64,000 nucleotides of DNA from Hallella bergensis DSM 17361. Its GTDB lineage: Bacteria > Bacteroidota > Bacteroidia > Bacteroidales > Bacteroidaceae. The stretch lies in assembly GCF_000160535.1 (NCBI RefSeq), contig NZ_GG704780.1, positions 198,878-262,877 of the forward strand, read 5' to 3'. Numbering within the stretch: the first letter of the stretch is position 1; every line of letters begins with the position of its first letter. Below the pieces are notes generated by a model. The model did not search any database and was not told the DNA's origin. It worked only from the letters and a program-made list of their open reading frames with translations. The position numbers and the translations under genes are program-made. Positions 55,075 to 61,883 of this stretch are shown one piece after another.

Positions 55075-55629
55075 CTATATCTCTCCAATCGTAAATTTAT
55101 CAGGGTACTTGCCCTTGAAATCCTTAAAATACAATTTCGTGTCGCGCATTTCCTTTTCAAAATCGCCTGTCGGAACAAAACTTCTGGTACATTCGATGAG
55201 CTTCTTTTCATAGTCTACGCCGTAGAGCAAAATGGGAATTTGAGCCTTGAGCGCAATGAAATAGAATCCTTTTTTCCATTCCGGGTTGAACGACCGGGTA
55301 CCTTCCGGCGTGATGCACAGCTTAAAACTCTTGCGTTGTGCTGCCGCCTCGGCCAGAGTATCTGTCATACTGGTGTGCTTTGCCCGATACACAGGTATGC
55401 CCCCCATGGATCTGAGAATTGGTCCCAGTGGCCAGAAAAACCACTCTTTCTTCATCAGGAAATTGATTTTCAGTCCCTCAGCCCGTATGTAAAGCTGACC
55501 AATGAGAAAGTCCCAGTTGCTGGTGTGGGGGGCCAGACAAATAATGAACTTGTCGGGATGGTTTACTGTAATGTGTTTCGTCCACCCCAACTGCTTGTAT
55601 AAAAGCCAATTGCAGAATTGTTTGATCAT
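55075..55629 (-). CDS. 1-acyl-glycerol-3-phosphate acyltransferase-like protein (PlsC family)
   Basis: 184 residues with the acyltransferase motifs in order: HTSNWD (H35-x4-D40), then ITPEGTR with Glu109, and a preceding GGIPVYR block. It transfers an acyl chain from acyl-ACP or acyl-CoA to a lipid acceptor at the membrane. It is shorter than the house-keeping PlsC (~240 residues), so a specialised acceptor (for example ornithine- or glycine-lipid precursors) is possible. Its ATG overlaps the end of the upstream small gene by 4 nt, and the amidase-like gene starts 5 nt downstream. Confidence 0.88.
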   Translation of the reverse strand: MIKQFCNWLLYKQLGWTKHITVNHPDKFIICLAPHTSNWDFLIGQLYIRAEGLKINFLMKKEWFFWPLGPILRSMGGIPVYRAKHTSMTDTLAEAAAQRKSFKLCITPEGTRSFNPEWKKGFYFIALKAQIPILLYGVDYEKKLIECTRSFVPTGDFEKEMRDTKLYFKDFKGKYPDKFTIGEI

Positions 55630-55898
55630 TCCAAGCTCACTATCTGGTCGATGATCTCAGACACCCTGTCGTCGAAATCCTTGATAAGCTGCTTGTAGTA
55701 TTCCTTGGCCGACATGCCAGGTTCCGGATGTGAGATGCGCTTGATAAAGTCATTGCGCGTTAGGATAATTGTAGACAGGAGCGACTCCGTGTTTTCCGGG
55801 TTGTTTGCCGTTCCGTATAGCGACGCAGCAATAACTTCGGCAAACAATTCGCCGCAGATGTAGTTAATTTTCTGTTTCAGATCTCTTTTCTTAGCCAT
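55626..55898 (-). CDS. Small hypothetical protein, first gene of the seven-gene operon
   Basis: 90 residues, MAKKRDLKQKINYICGELFAE..., predicted all helical (ELFAEVIAASLYG, TESLLSTIILTRNDFIKRI, YYKQLIKDFDDRVSEIIDQIV). No signal peptide or known motif. The ATGA overlap with the acyltransferase gene implies translational coupling. It follows a leader of roughly 140 nt from the promoter at 56042. Confidence 0.75.
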   Translation of the reverse strand: MAKKRDLKQKINYICGELFAEVIAASLYGTANNPENTESLLSTIILTRNDFIKRISHPEPGMSAKEYYKQLIKDFDDRVSEIIDQIVSLE

Positions 55899-56041
55899 AG
55901 AGCTACTGTAATTTAATTTGACTTGACGGGGTTCCCGAAAACCCTCCCTATTCTCATTCGATATATCGTGTGATTTGCGCCTTGTTGCCTTGAAGTCTTT
56001 CTCTTTTCAAAGCATCATAGCTCCACACTGGATATTTCGTT

Positions 56042-56070
56042 CAAAGTTATAAAAAAAAAGATAAATGCAA
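56042..56070 (-). promoter_or_regulatory. Promoter of the seven-gene operon
   Basis: Minus strand: TTG (56068-56070; alternative 56071-56073), 18-nt spacer, TAACTTTG (56042-56049). The leader to the first ATG is about 140 nt. Confidence 0.65.
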
Positions 56071-56141
56071 CAATAATATTAAAAAAATAATCATAAAAAG
56101 GTTTTCTGCCTGTTTTTCTTCATTTCGTTAAAAAAATAGTG

Positions 56142-56149
56142 TAATTTTG
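56142..56149 (+). promoter_or_regulatory. -7 box of pfp
   Basis: TAATTTTG about 37 nt before the pfp ATG. The -33 region is A/T-rich without an obvious TTG. Confidence 0.55.
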
Positions 56150-56186
56150 CAAATAGCAAATTTTTAATGTTTAAAATCAATAGAAA

Positions 56187-57836
56187 ATGAAAGCAAGTCT
56201 TTTGCAGAAAGCGCGTGCGCATTATCAGCCAAAGCTGCCCAAGGCTCTTGTAGGAGCGGTCAAGGTAAGAGAGGGTGAAACAACACAGAGTGTGGGAGAT
56301 CAGGATGAAATCAAGAAATTGTTTCCCCACACATACGGTTTGCCCGTTATTCATTTTGTTCCGGGCGAGGAACGTATCGGCATGAAGATGAACGTGGGAG
56401 TTATCTTGTCCGGCGGACAGGCTCCCGGTGGTCACAATGTGATATGCGGTATTTTTGATGCTGTCAAGGCTCAGAATCCTGAGAACAAGGTGTATGGGTT
56501 CCTCATGGGCCCCAGTGGACTGATTGAACACGATTACAAGGAACTCACAGAGGAATATGTGGAAAGCTACCGCAACACGGGTGGCTTTGACATGATCGGA
56601 TCCGGCCGTACCAAGCTGGAGAAAGAGGATCAGTTCGAGAAGGGTCGCGAGATTTTGGAGAAACTGAATATCAAGGCTTTGATTATCATCGGTGGTGACG
56701 ATTCCAACACCAACGCCTGTGTGCTGGCAGAATATTACGCTGCTAAGAAATACGGAATACAGGTTATCGGCTGTCCCAAGACCATTGACGGCGACCTGAA
56801 GAACGAACAGATAGAGACCAGCTTCGGTTTCGATACGGCTACGAAAGTCTACTCGGAACTGATTGGTAACATTGAGCGCGATGCCAATTCTGCGCGCAAA
56901 TACTGGCACTTTATCAAGGTGATGGGTCGCTCAGCTTCGCACATCGCATTGGAATGTGCTTTGCAAACCCAGCCTAACGTTTGTCTGATTTCCGAGGAGA
57001 TTGAGGCTAAAGACATGACGCTGAACCAGGTTGTGGAACAGCTTGCTGCAGTTGTGGCCAAGCGTGCCGAGGATGGTAACAACTATGGTGTGGTGCTTGT
57101 TCCGGAAGGACTCATCGAGTTTGTTCCGGCCATCGGTCGCCTGATCGACGAGTTGAACGACTTGTTGGCCGCCCATGGTGCCGACTACAGGGATTTGGAC
57201 GAGGATGCCCAGCGTGCCTATATTCTTGAACATCTCTCCAAGGAGAATGCAGCAACCTTCGAGACGCTGCCCAACTCTGTGGCTCATCAGCTCTCACTCG
57301 AGCGCGACCCCCACGGCAACGTTCAGGTATCGCTTATCGAAACCGAGAAGTTGCTGTCTGACATGGTGGCCGACAAGCTTGAGAAGTGGAAGGCTGAAGG
57401 CAAGTATAACGGTTCGTTTGCCACCCTGCATCATTTCTTTGGCTACGAAGGTCGCTGTGCGGCTCCATCTAATTTTGATGCCGACTACTGCTATGCTCTG
57501 GGTGTGAGTGCAGCCAACCTCATTGCCAATGGCAAGACAGGCTACATGGCTATCGTCCGGAACCTCTCTGCTCCGGCAGAAGAGTGGGAGGCCGGCGGAG
57601 TGCCCATTACCATGATGCTCAACATGGAGCGCCGCAACGGTGAGATGAAACCGGTTATCCGCAAGGCTTTGGTGGAACTCGAAGGCGCACCTTTCAAGAA
57701 GTTTGTGGAGAAGCGTGATGAATTCGCACGTAACACTTGCTTCGTTTATCCCGGCCCGATTCAGTATTGGGGACCCACCGAGGTAAGCGACCGCGAGACC
57801 AGGACACTCGCATTGGAAAATGCGAACAGGAAATAG
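56187..57836 (+). CDS. pfp: Diphosphate--fructose-6-phosphate 1-phosphotransferase (PPi-dependent PFK)
   Basis: Reversible glycolytic enzyme using PPi instead of ATP to make fructose-1,6-bisphosphate. 549 residues, the long form. Motifs: LSGGQAPGGHNVI near the N-terminus, IGGDDSNTNA, the PPi-type signature GCPKTIDGDLKN (the lysine marks PPi specificity), MGRSASHIALECALQT, and LVPEGLIEFVP. It has its own promoter and terminator. Together with ppdK at 5128 it indicates a PPi-linked Embden-Meyerhof route, common in Bacteroidota. Confidence 0.95.
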   Translation: MKASLLQKARAHYQPKLPKALVGAVKVREGETTQSVGDQDEIKKLFPHTYGLPVIHFVPGEERIGMKMNVGVILSGGQAPGGHNVICGIFDAVKAQNPENKVYGFLMGPSGLIEHDYKELTEEYVESYRNTGGFDMIGSGRTKLEKEDQFEKGREILEKLNIKALIIIGGDDSNTNACVLAEYYAAKKYGIQVIGCPKTIDGDLKNEQIETSFGFDTATKVYSELIGNIERDANSARKYWHFIKVMGRSASHIALECALQTQPNVCLISEEIEAKDMTLNQVVEQLAAVVAKRAEDGNNYGVVLVPEGLIEFVPAIGRLIDELNDLLAAHGADYRDLDEDAQRAYILEHLSKENAATFETLPNSVAHQLSLERDPHGNVQVSLIETEKLLSDMVADKLEKWKAEGKYNGSFATLHHFFGYEGRCAAPSNFDADYCYALGVSAANLIANGKTGYMAIVRNLSAPAEEWEAGGVPITMMLNMERRNGEMKPVIRKALVELEGAPFKKFVEKRDEFARNTCFVYPGPIQYWGPTEVSDRETRTLALENANRK

Positions 57837-57864
57837 TTTCTCACAACTATCTCATCATGAATCC

Positions 57865-57914
57865 TAAAGGATGCCCCGGCTCCGTTTGCACGCGTCGGGG
57901 TGTCCCTTTTTGTT
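57865..57914 (+). terminator. Terminator of pfp
   Basis: AAAGGATGCCCCG pairs with CGGGGTGTCCCTTT around a long loop, followed by T's, 29 nt past the stop. Confidence 0.7.
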
Positions 57915-57925
57915 AACCTATCCAA

Positions 57926-58849
57926 ATGACCAGCAAGAAAACGGTACGTCGCCGCAGACATTCTGCTGCCCCGCACCCGAGGAGTTTTTACCACCGATAT
58001 ATGGGGGGCATATCCTTGCTCCGGCTTTTTTCTTTTTTTGGGAAAAAGGCGCGCCCGGGATGCCTTCTTGGCGGAATCGGGGTGCTGGCGCTTTATATTT
58101 GGATATTCTATTATGTGTTCGTAGGTCCCACCGGCTTTCGGTGGCGTGCGCTCTACGGTGACCCCAAATATCCCCAAGGCTATGCCATTCACGGTATAGA
58201 CGTGTCCCACCATCAGGGTACCATCAATTGGAACAAGTTGAAATCGAATGCCCTAATTGATGGCTATCCCCTGCGGTTTGTCTTCGTCAAGGGCACCGAG
58301 GGCTCATCCCGAATTGACCCTAATTTTGAAGAGAATTTTGCGCAGGCTTACGAATACGGATTCATACGGGGGGTGTATCATTTTTGGAGCAACAAGTCGA
58401 CGGCACGATCCCAGGCATACCATTTCCTGAACAATGTGCACCTTTTGCCCGGCGACCTGCCGCCGGTACTCGATATTGAGCACAAACCGAAAGATGTCAG
58501 TATTGAGGATTTCCAGATGGACGTGCTCACGTGGTTGCATATCGTAGAGGACAAATACCATGTGAAGCCTATTATCTACACCTATTATAAGTTCAAGGAG
58601 AGCTATCTCAATGCTCCGGTATTCGACGACTACCCTTATTGGATCGCTCATTATTATGTGGACAAGATGGAATACAAGGGCGACTGGCGGTTTTGGCAGC
58701 ACACCGACACGGGACGACTGCCTGGCATCAAGGGTAATGTAGACCTCAACGTCTACAACGGCTCGTACTACGACCTGGTCCATCTCACCATTGGCAAGCA
58801 GGAATTCGTGCCGACCAACATCCCGGTGAAGTCGGATCGTGTCAATTAA
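57926..58849 (+). CDS. Membrane-anchored GH25 lysozyme (muramidase)
   Basis: 307 residues. A very basic N-terminus (RRRRH...) and one membrane span (about residues 47-67) anchor a periplasm-facing GH25 domain. The GH25 signatures are present: GIDVSHHQG with Asp92, FVKGTEG, PPVLDIEHK with Asp183 and Glu185, and WQHTDTGRLPGIKGNVDLNVYNG. These enzymes cut the muramic acid-glucosamine bonds of peptidoglycan, so cell-wall remodelling is likely. The ATG lies 89 nt after pfp, past a terminator. A promoter in that gap is not evident, so read-through is possible. Confidence 0.92.
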   Translation: MTSKKTVRRRRHSAAPHPRSFYHRYMGGISLLRLFSFFGKKARPGCLLGGIGVLALYIWIFYYVFVGPTGFRWRALYGDPKYPQGYAIHGIDVSHHQGTINWNKLKSNALIDGYPLRFVFVKGTEGSSRIDPNFEENFAQAYEYGFIRGVYHFWSNKSTARSQAYHFLNNVHLLPGDLPPVLDIEHKPKDVSIEDFQMDVLTWLHIVEDKYHVKPIIYTYYKFKESYLNAPVFDDYPYWIAHYYVDKMEYKGDWRFWQHTDTGRLPGIKGNVDLNVYNGSYYDLVHLTIGKQEFVPTNIPVKSDRVN

Positions 58850-58879
58850 ACTTCACTGTAAAACGGTCGTGATTTTCTG

Positions 58880-59225
58880 ACCATCCAGAAGAAAAACTGC
58901 TGTTTTCGTCCGAAAAAACTTGGCTTTCTTATTCTGCCTGCTTTTTCAGTGGTGCGATTACTATTCAATCGGACTGCGACAAGAACTTAAACGCAACGCT
59001 GCTAAGCTTTGTTTGCGAGACGATTGAGCCCTAACCACAAGGCCAAAAAGCCCCAATCGCAAGCCCTTCGGAAAACGATCAGGCTGCGTTTTGGTTTTCA
59101 AGTTTATAAGGTATTTATATACAGGATGTTGCCGAAAAACTGGAATTTTGGCCGTATTTTGAACGAGGACATTCTGATTTTCAAATATGCGAAAAATAAG
59201 GGCATGTTTGTCAGTTTATTTCATG
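58880..59225 (+). repeat. GC-rich dispersed intergenic element, copy E
   Basis: Contains GAAGAAAAACTGCTGTTTTC at the start, the words GCGATTAC, GAGCCCTAACCACAAGGCC and CCCCAATCGCAAG in the middle, and the tail 59154-59222 that matches copy B at 20391-20459. No gene is seen in 58850-59290. Confidence 0.65.
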
Positions 59226-59290
59226 CCTTTATTTTTTGCAGAAAAGATGCGTTGTGCCGACACGGCCACACTTCTCACGTGAGTCTGCCG

Positions 59291-61087
59291 CTATTCCAAT
59301 TCGCCCAGTTCCAGCCAGCGCATGCCTTTCTCGTCAAGCTCCTCCTTGATCTGGGGTAGCCGCTTGCTCTTTTCGGTGAGTTCTTCTACGGATAACGTGC
59401 CGCTGCACAGGGCTTGTTCAAGCGCTGCTTGCTCGGTCTCCAGCGCCTCTATGTCGTGGGTAAGTTGTTCATACTCCCGCTTTTCTTTGTAGGTCATCTT
59501 CCGGCGGTTGTCGTTGCGGTAGCTTTTTTTGGCCGTTGTCTCTGCCTTGGAAACAGTCTTCTTCGGCTCCTCTTTTTCCGCGGCCGGTTTCAGGGAGTTC
59601 CACTCCCGATACTGCGTGTAGTTGCCGGGGAAATCCTTCACAACACCCTCACCCTCGAACACCAAGAGATGATCGACCACCTTATCCATGAAATAGCGGT
59701 CGTGGCTCACCACGATGACACAGCCCGGGAAGTCCTGCAGATATTCTTCGAGCACCTGAAGTGTCTGAATGTCGAGGTCGTTGGTGGGTTCGTCGAGAAC
59801 CAGAAAATTAGGGTTGCGCATCAGAACGGTGCACAGATAGAGTTTGCGTCGCTCCCCTCCGCTGAGTTTATGAATGAAGTTGTGTTGCTGTTCGGGCTCG
59901 AACATGAAATAGTTGAGAAACTGCGAAGCGGTCATTTTGCGCCCTCCGCCCAAGTCGATGACGTCGGCAATGCTCGTCACGGCGTCAATTACCTTGTCGT
60001 TGTCGTTGAACTGCAAGCCCTCTTGCGAGAAATAGCCAAAGCGCACGGTCTGTCCGATGTCGAACTTGCCATCGTCGGGTGGCACCTCGCCAAGCAGCAT
60101 CTTGACAAAGGTAGACTTGCCCGTGCCGTTGTTTCCCACGATGCCCATCTTCTCGAAACGGGCAAAGTTGTAATAGAAATCGTTGAGGATAATCTTCTCG
60201 TTTCCGTCAGAATCGGAAAACTTCTTGGACACATATTGGCATTCAAAGATTTTGGAACCAATGTATACGTTGCTGGCTTTCAGTCGTAACTGTCGCTCCT
60301 CGATGCGCTGACTGGCCTGTGATTGCAGCTCGTAGAAGGCTTCCTCCCGATATCTGGCTTTGTGCCCCCGTGCCTGTGGCATGCGTCGCATCCAGTCCAA
60401 CTCCTTGCGGTAGAGGTTGTTGGCTCGCTGTATTTCAGCTCTGCGGTTGTCTATACGCTCCTGTCTCTTCTCCAAGTAGTAGGCGTAATTGCCTCGGTAG
60501 GTGTAGATAGTCTGGTCGTCCAACTCGATAATCACATTGCAAACATGATCTAAGAAATAGCGGTCGTGGGTCACCATGAGCAACGTGAGGGTGGAGCGTG
60601 AGAGATAGTTCTCGAGCCATTCGATCATGTTGAGGTCGAGATGGTTGGTAGGTTCGTCCAGAATCAGGAAGTCGGGTTCGGTAATGAGCACATTGGCCAG
60701 AGCCACGCGTTTCTGCTGACCGCCGCTCAGTTCCCTCATGGGTTGGTTGAGATCGTCGATGTGCAGCTGTGTGAGTATTTGCTTGGCCTTGAGCACTCGT
60801 TCGGGGTCGCCTTGGTGATTGAAACAAGCGTCAATCACACTTTCCTCGGGGTCGAAGCGGGGAGTCTGGTTGAGATAGCCCAGCCGTATGCCATTGCGAA
60901 AGATGATGGAACCGTCGTCGTAGCCTTCGTATCCGGCCAATATTTCCAAAAGGGTTGATTTGCCCGTGCCGTTTTTGGCCACGAGTCCCACCTTCTGGCC
61001 TTCTCCGACCGAAAAGTTGATGTCTTGGAAAAGAACCAGAGCACCAAACGTCTTGGTGAGGTTTTGTACGTCAAGGAATGGGGTCAT
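59291..61087 (-). CDS. ABC-F family ATPase
   Basis: 598-residue soluble protein with two ATP-binding cassettes and no membrane domain. Walker A motifs are [10 protein letters not shown] and [10 protein letters not shown]. The signatures are LSGGQQKR and LSGGERRK, each followed by [11 protein letters not shown] or [12 protein letters not shown] linker joins the cassettes, and the C-terminal 80 residues form a charged coiled coil, as in Uup-type ABC-F proteins that act on ribosomes. ABC-F members regulate translation or protect ribosomes. Which of these applies cannot be told, and no antibiotic-resistance context is present. Its ATG overlaps the engB stop by 4 nt, so the pair is co-translated. 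Confidence 0.93.
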   Translation of the reverse strand: MTPFLDVQNLTKTFGALVLFQDINFSVGEGQKVGLVAKNGTGKSTLLEILAGYEGYDDGSIIFRNGIRLGYLNQTPRFDPEESVIDACFNHQGDPERVLKAKQILTQLHIDDLNQPMRELSGGQQKRVALANVLITEPDFLILDEPTNHLDLNMIEWLENYLSRSTLTLLMVTHDRYFLDHVCNVIIELDDQTIYTYRGNYAYYLEKRQERIDNRRAEIQRANNLYRKELDWMRRMPQARGHKARYREEAFYELQSQASQRIEERQLRLKASNVYIGSKIFECQYVSKKFSDSDGNEKIILNDFYYNFARFEKMGIVGNNGTGKSTFVKMLLGEVPPDDGKFDIGQTVRFGYFSQEGLQFNDNDKVIDAVTSIADVIDLGGGRKMTASQFLNYFMFEPEQQHNFIHKLSGGERRKLYLCTVLMRNPNFLVLDEPTNDLDIQTLQVLEEYLQDFPGCVIVVSHDRYFMDKVVDHLLVFEGEGVVKDFPGNYTQYREWNSLKPAAEKEEPKKTVSKAETTAKKSYRNDNRRKMTYKEKREYEQLTHDIEALETEQAALEQALCSGTLSVEELTEKSKRLPQIKEELDEKGMRWLELGELE

Positions 61088-61701
61088 GCCTGCTGGTTTT
61101 GTTCGTTAATCTCCGCCATCACCTTTCCTATATAGTCGAGCACCTCGTCGCGGCCTGTTTTCTTTTCTGAACTGGTGATAAAATAAGGCGGAAGTTCTTC
61201 CCAAGAATCCAGCAGAGCATTCATCCATGCATCGGCATTCTGCTTGGCTTTAACACGCCCCAGCTTGTCAGCTTTGGTGAAGATGATGGAGAAGGGTATT
61301 CCGCTGATGCCCAGCCAATCGATAAATTCACGGTCTATCTTTTGCTGTTCGTGTCTCACGTCGATTAAGACAAACAGGTTGATCAGTTGTTTGCGCTGCA
61401 GGATATAGGTTTGAATCATCTTGTCAATCTTCTCGATGACACTCTTGGAACGCTTGGCATAGCCGTAACCGGGCAGGTCTACCAGATACCATTCCTTGTC
61501 GATGATAAAATGGTTGATGAGTAATGTCTTGCCCGGGGTGGCCGATGTCTTGGCCAGTCCCTTGTGGTTGCACAGCATGTTGATAAGACTTGATTTTCCA
61601 ACATTGCTCCGACCGATGAAGGCAAACTCGGGCTTGGTGTCGCGAGGGCATTTTTCTACTGTGGGAGCTGAAATGACAAATTGGGCTTGCTTGATATCCA
61701 T
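61084..61701 (-). CDS. engB: Ribosome-biogenesis GTPase EngB (YihA/YsxC)
   Basis: 205 residues from the ATG at 61701 ([19 protein letters not shown]); seven upstream codons are rejected because they run into the -7 box. GTPase motifs: G1 [10 protein letters not shown]3 DLPGYG, G4 TKADK, G5 SSEKKTG. The family is essential for assembly of the large ribosomal subunit. It is the first gene of the pair with the ABC-F ATPase (4-nt overlap), consistent with a ribosome-related job for both. It is divergent from ileS. Confidence 0.95.
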   Translation of the reverse strand: MDIKQAQFVISAPTVEKCPRDTKPEFAFIGRSNVGKSSLINMLCNHKGLAKTSATPGKTLLINHFIIDKEWYLVDLPGYGYAKRSKSVIEKIDKMIQTYILQRKQLINLFVLIDVRHEQQKIDREFIDWLGISGIPFSIIFTKADKLGRVKAKQNADAWMNALLDSWEELPPYFITSSEKKTGRDEVLDYIGKVMAEINEQNQQA

Positions 61702-61719
61702 GGGTATGTGATTTTGATG

Positions 61720-61727
61720 CAAAGGTA
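61720..61727 (-). promoter_or_regulatory. -7 box of the engB promoter
   Basis: TACCTTTG on the minus strand, 18 nt upstream of the engB ATG. No TTG at the -33 distance. It is divergent from the ileS promoter, and the two -33/-7 regions nearly meet. Confidence 0.6.
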
Positions 61728-61736
61728 GTTAAAAAT

Positions 61737-61767
61737 TTGTGGAATATATATATTTTTGTTACCTTTG
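61737..61767 (+). promoter_or_regulatory. ileS promoter
   Basis: TTG (61737-61739), exactly 20-nt spacer, TACCTTTG (61760-61767). A leader of about 110 nt precedes the ileS ATG. Confidence 0.75.
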
Positions 61768-61782
61768 CGCAAAATTTATAAT

Positions 61783-61860
61783 AAGGTGGGCATCACGAAT
61801 CAGAAAGTCATCGCCCACTTTTTTAAATGTTCATTGTGGGTGGAGAATCATTGTTCCCAC
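61783..61860 (+). promoter_or_regulatory. ileS leader with terminator-like hairpin (candidate attenuator)
   Basis: Segment 1 AAGGTGGGC (61783-61791) pairs with segment 2 GCCCACTT (61813-61820), followed by a run of T's: an intrinsic-terminator shape just after the expected transcription start. Segment 3 GTGGG (61836-61840) could instead pair with segment 2, or with segment 4 CCCAC (61856-61860), giving alternative folds. It might regulate ileS in response to isoleucine or charged tRNA. No T-box or known riboswitch core is recognised, so mechanism and ligand are inference. Confidence 0.5.
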
Positions 61861-61883
61861 TTGAAGGAAAAGAAAGATACACT

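Noticed and set aside
59009..59359. 116-codon plus-strand open frame
   Set aside because: Within copy E of the GC-rich element and running into the 3' end of the ABC-F gene on the other strand.
61827..61883. Alternative ileS start 19 codons upstream
   Set aside because: The ATG lies within the leader hairpin region and would add residues unlike the family; MAKKFAEHTG at 61884 is the typical start.
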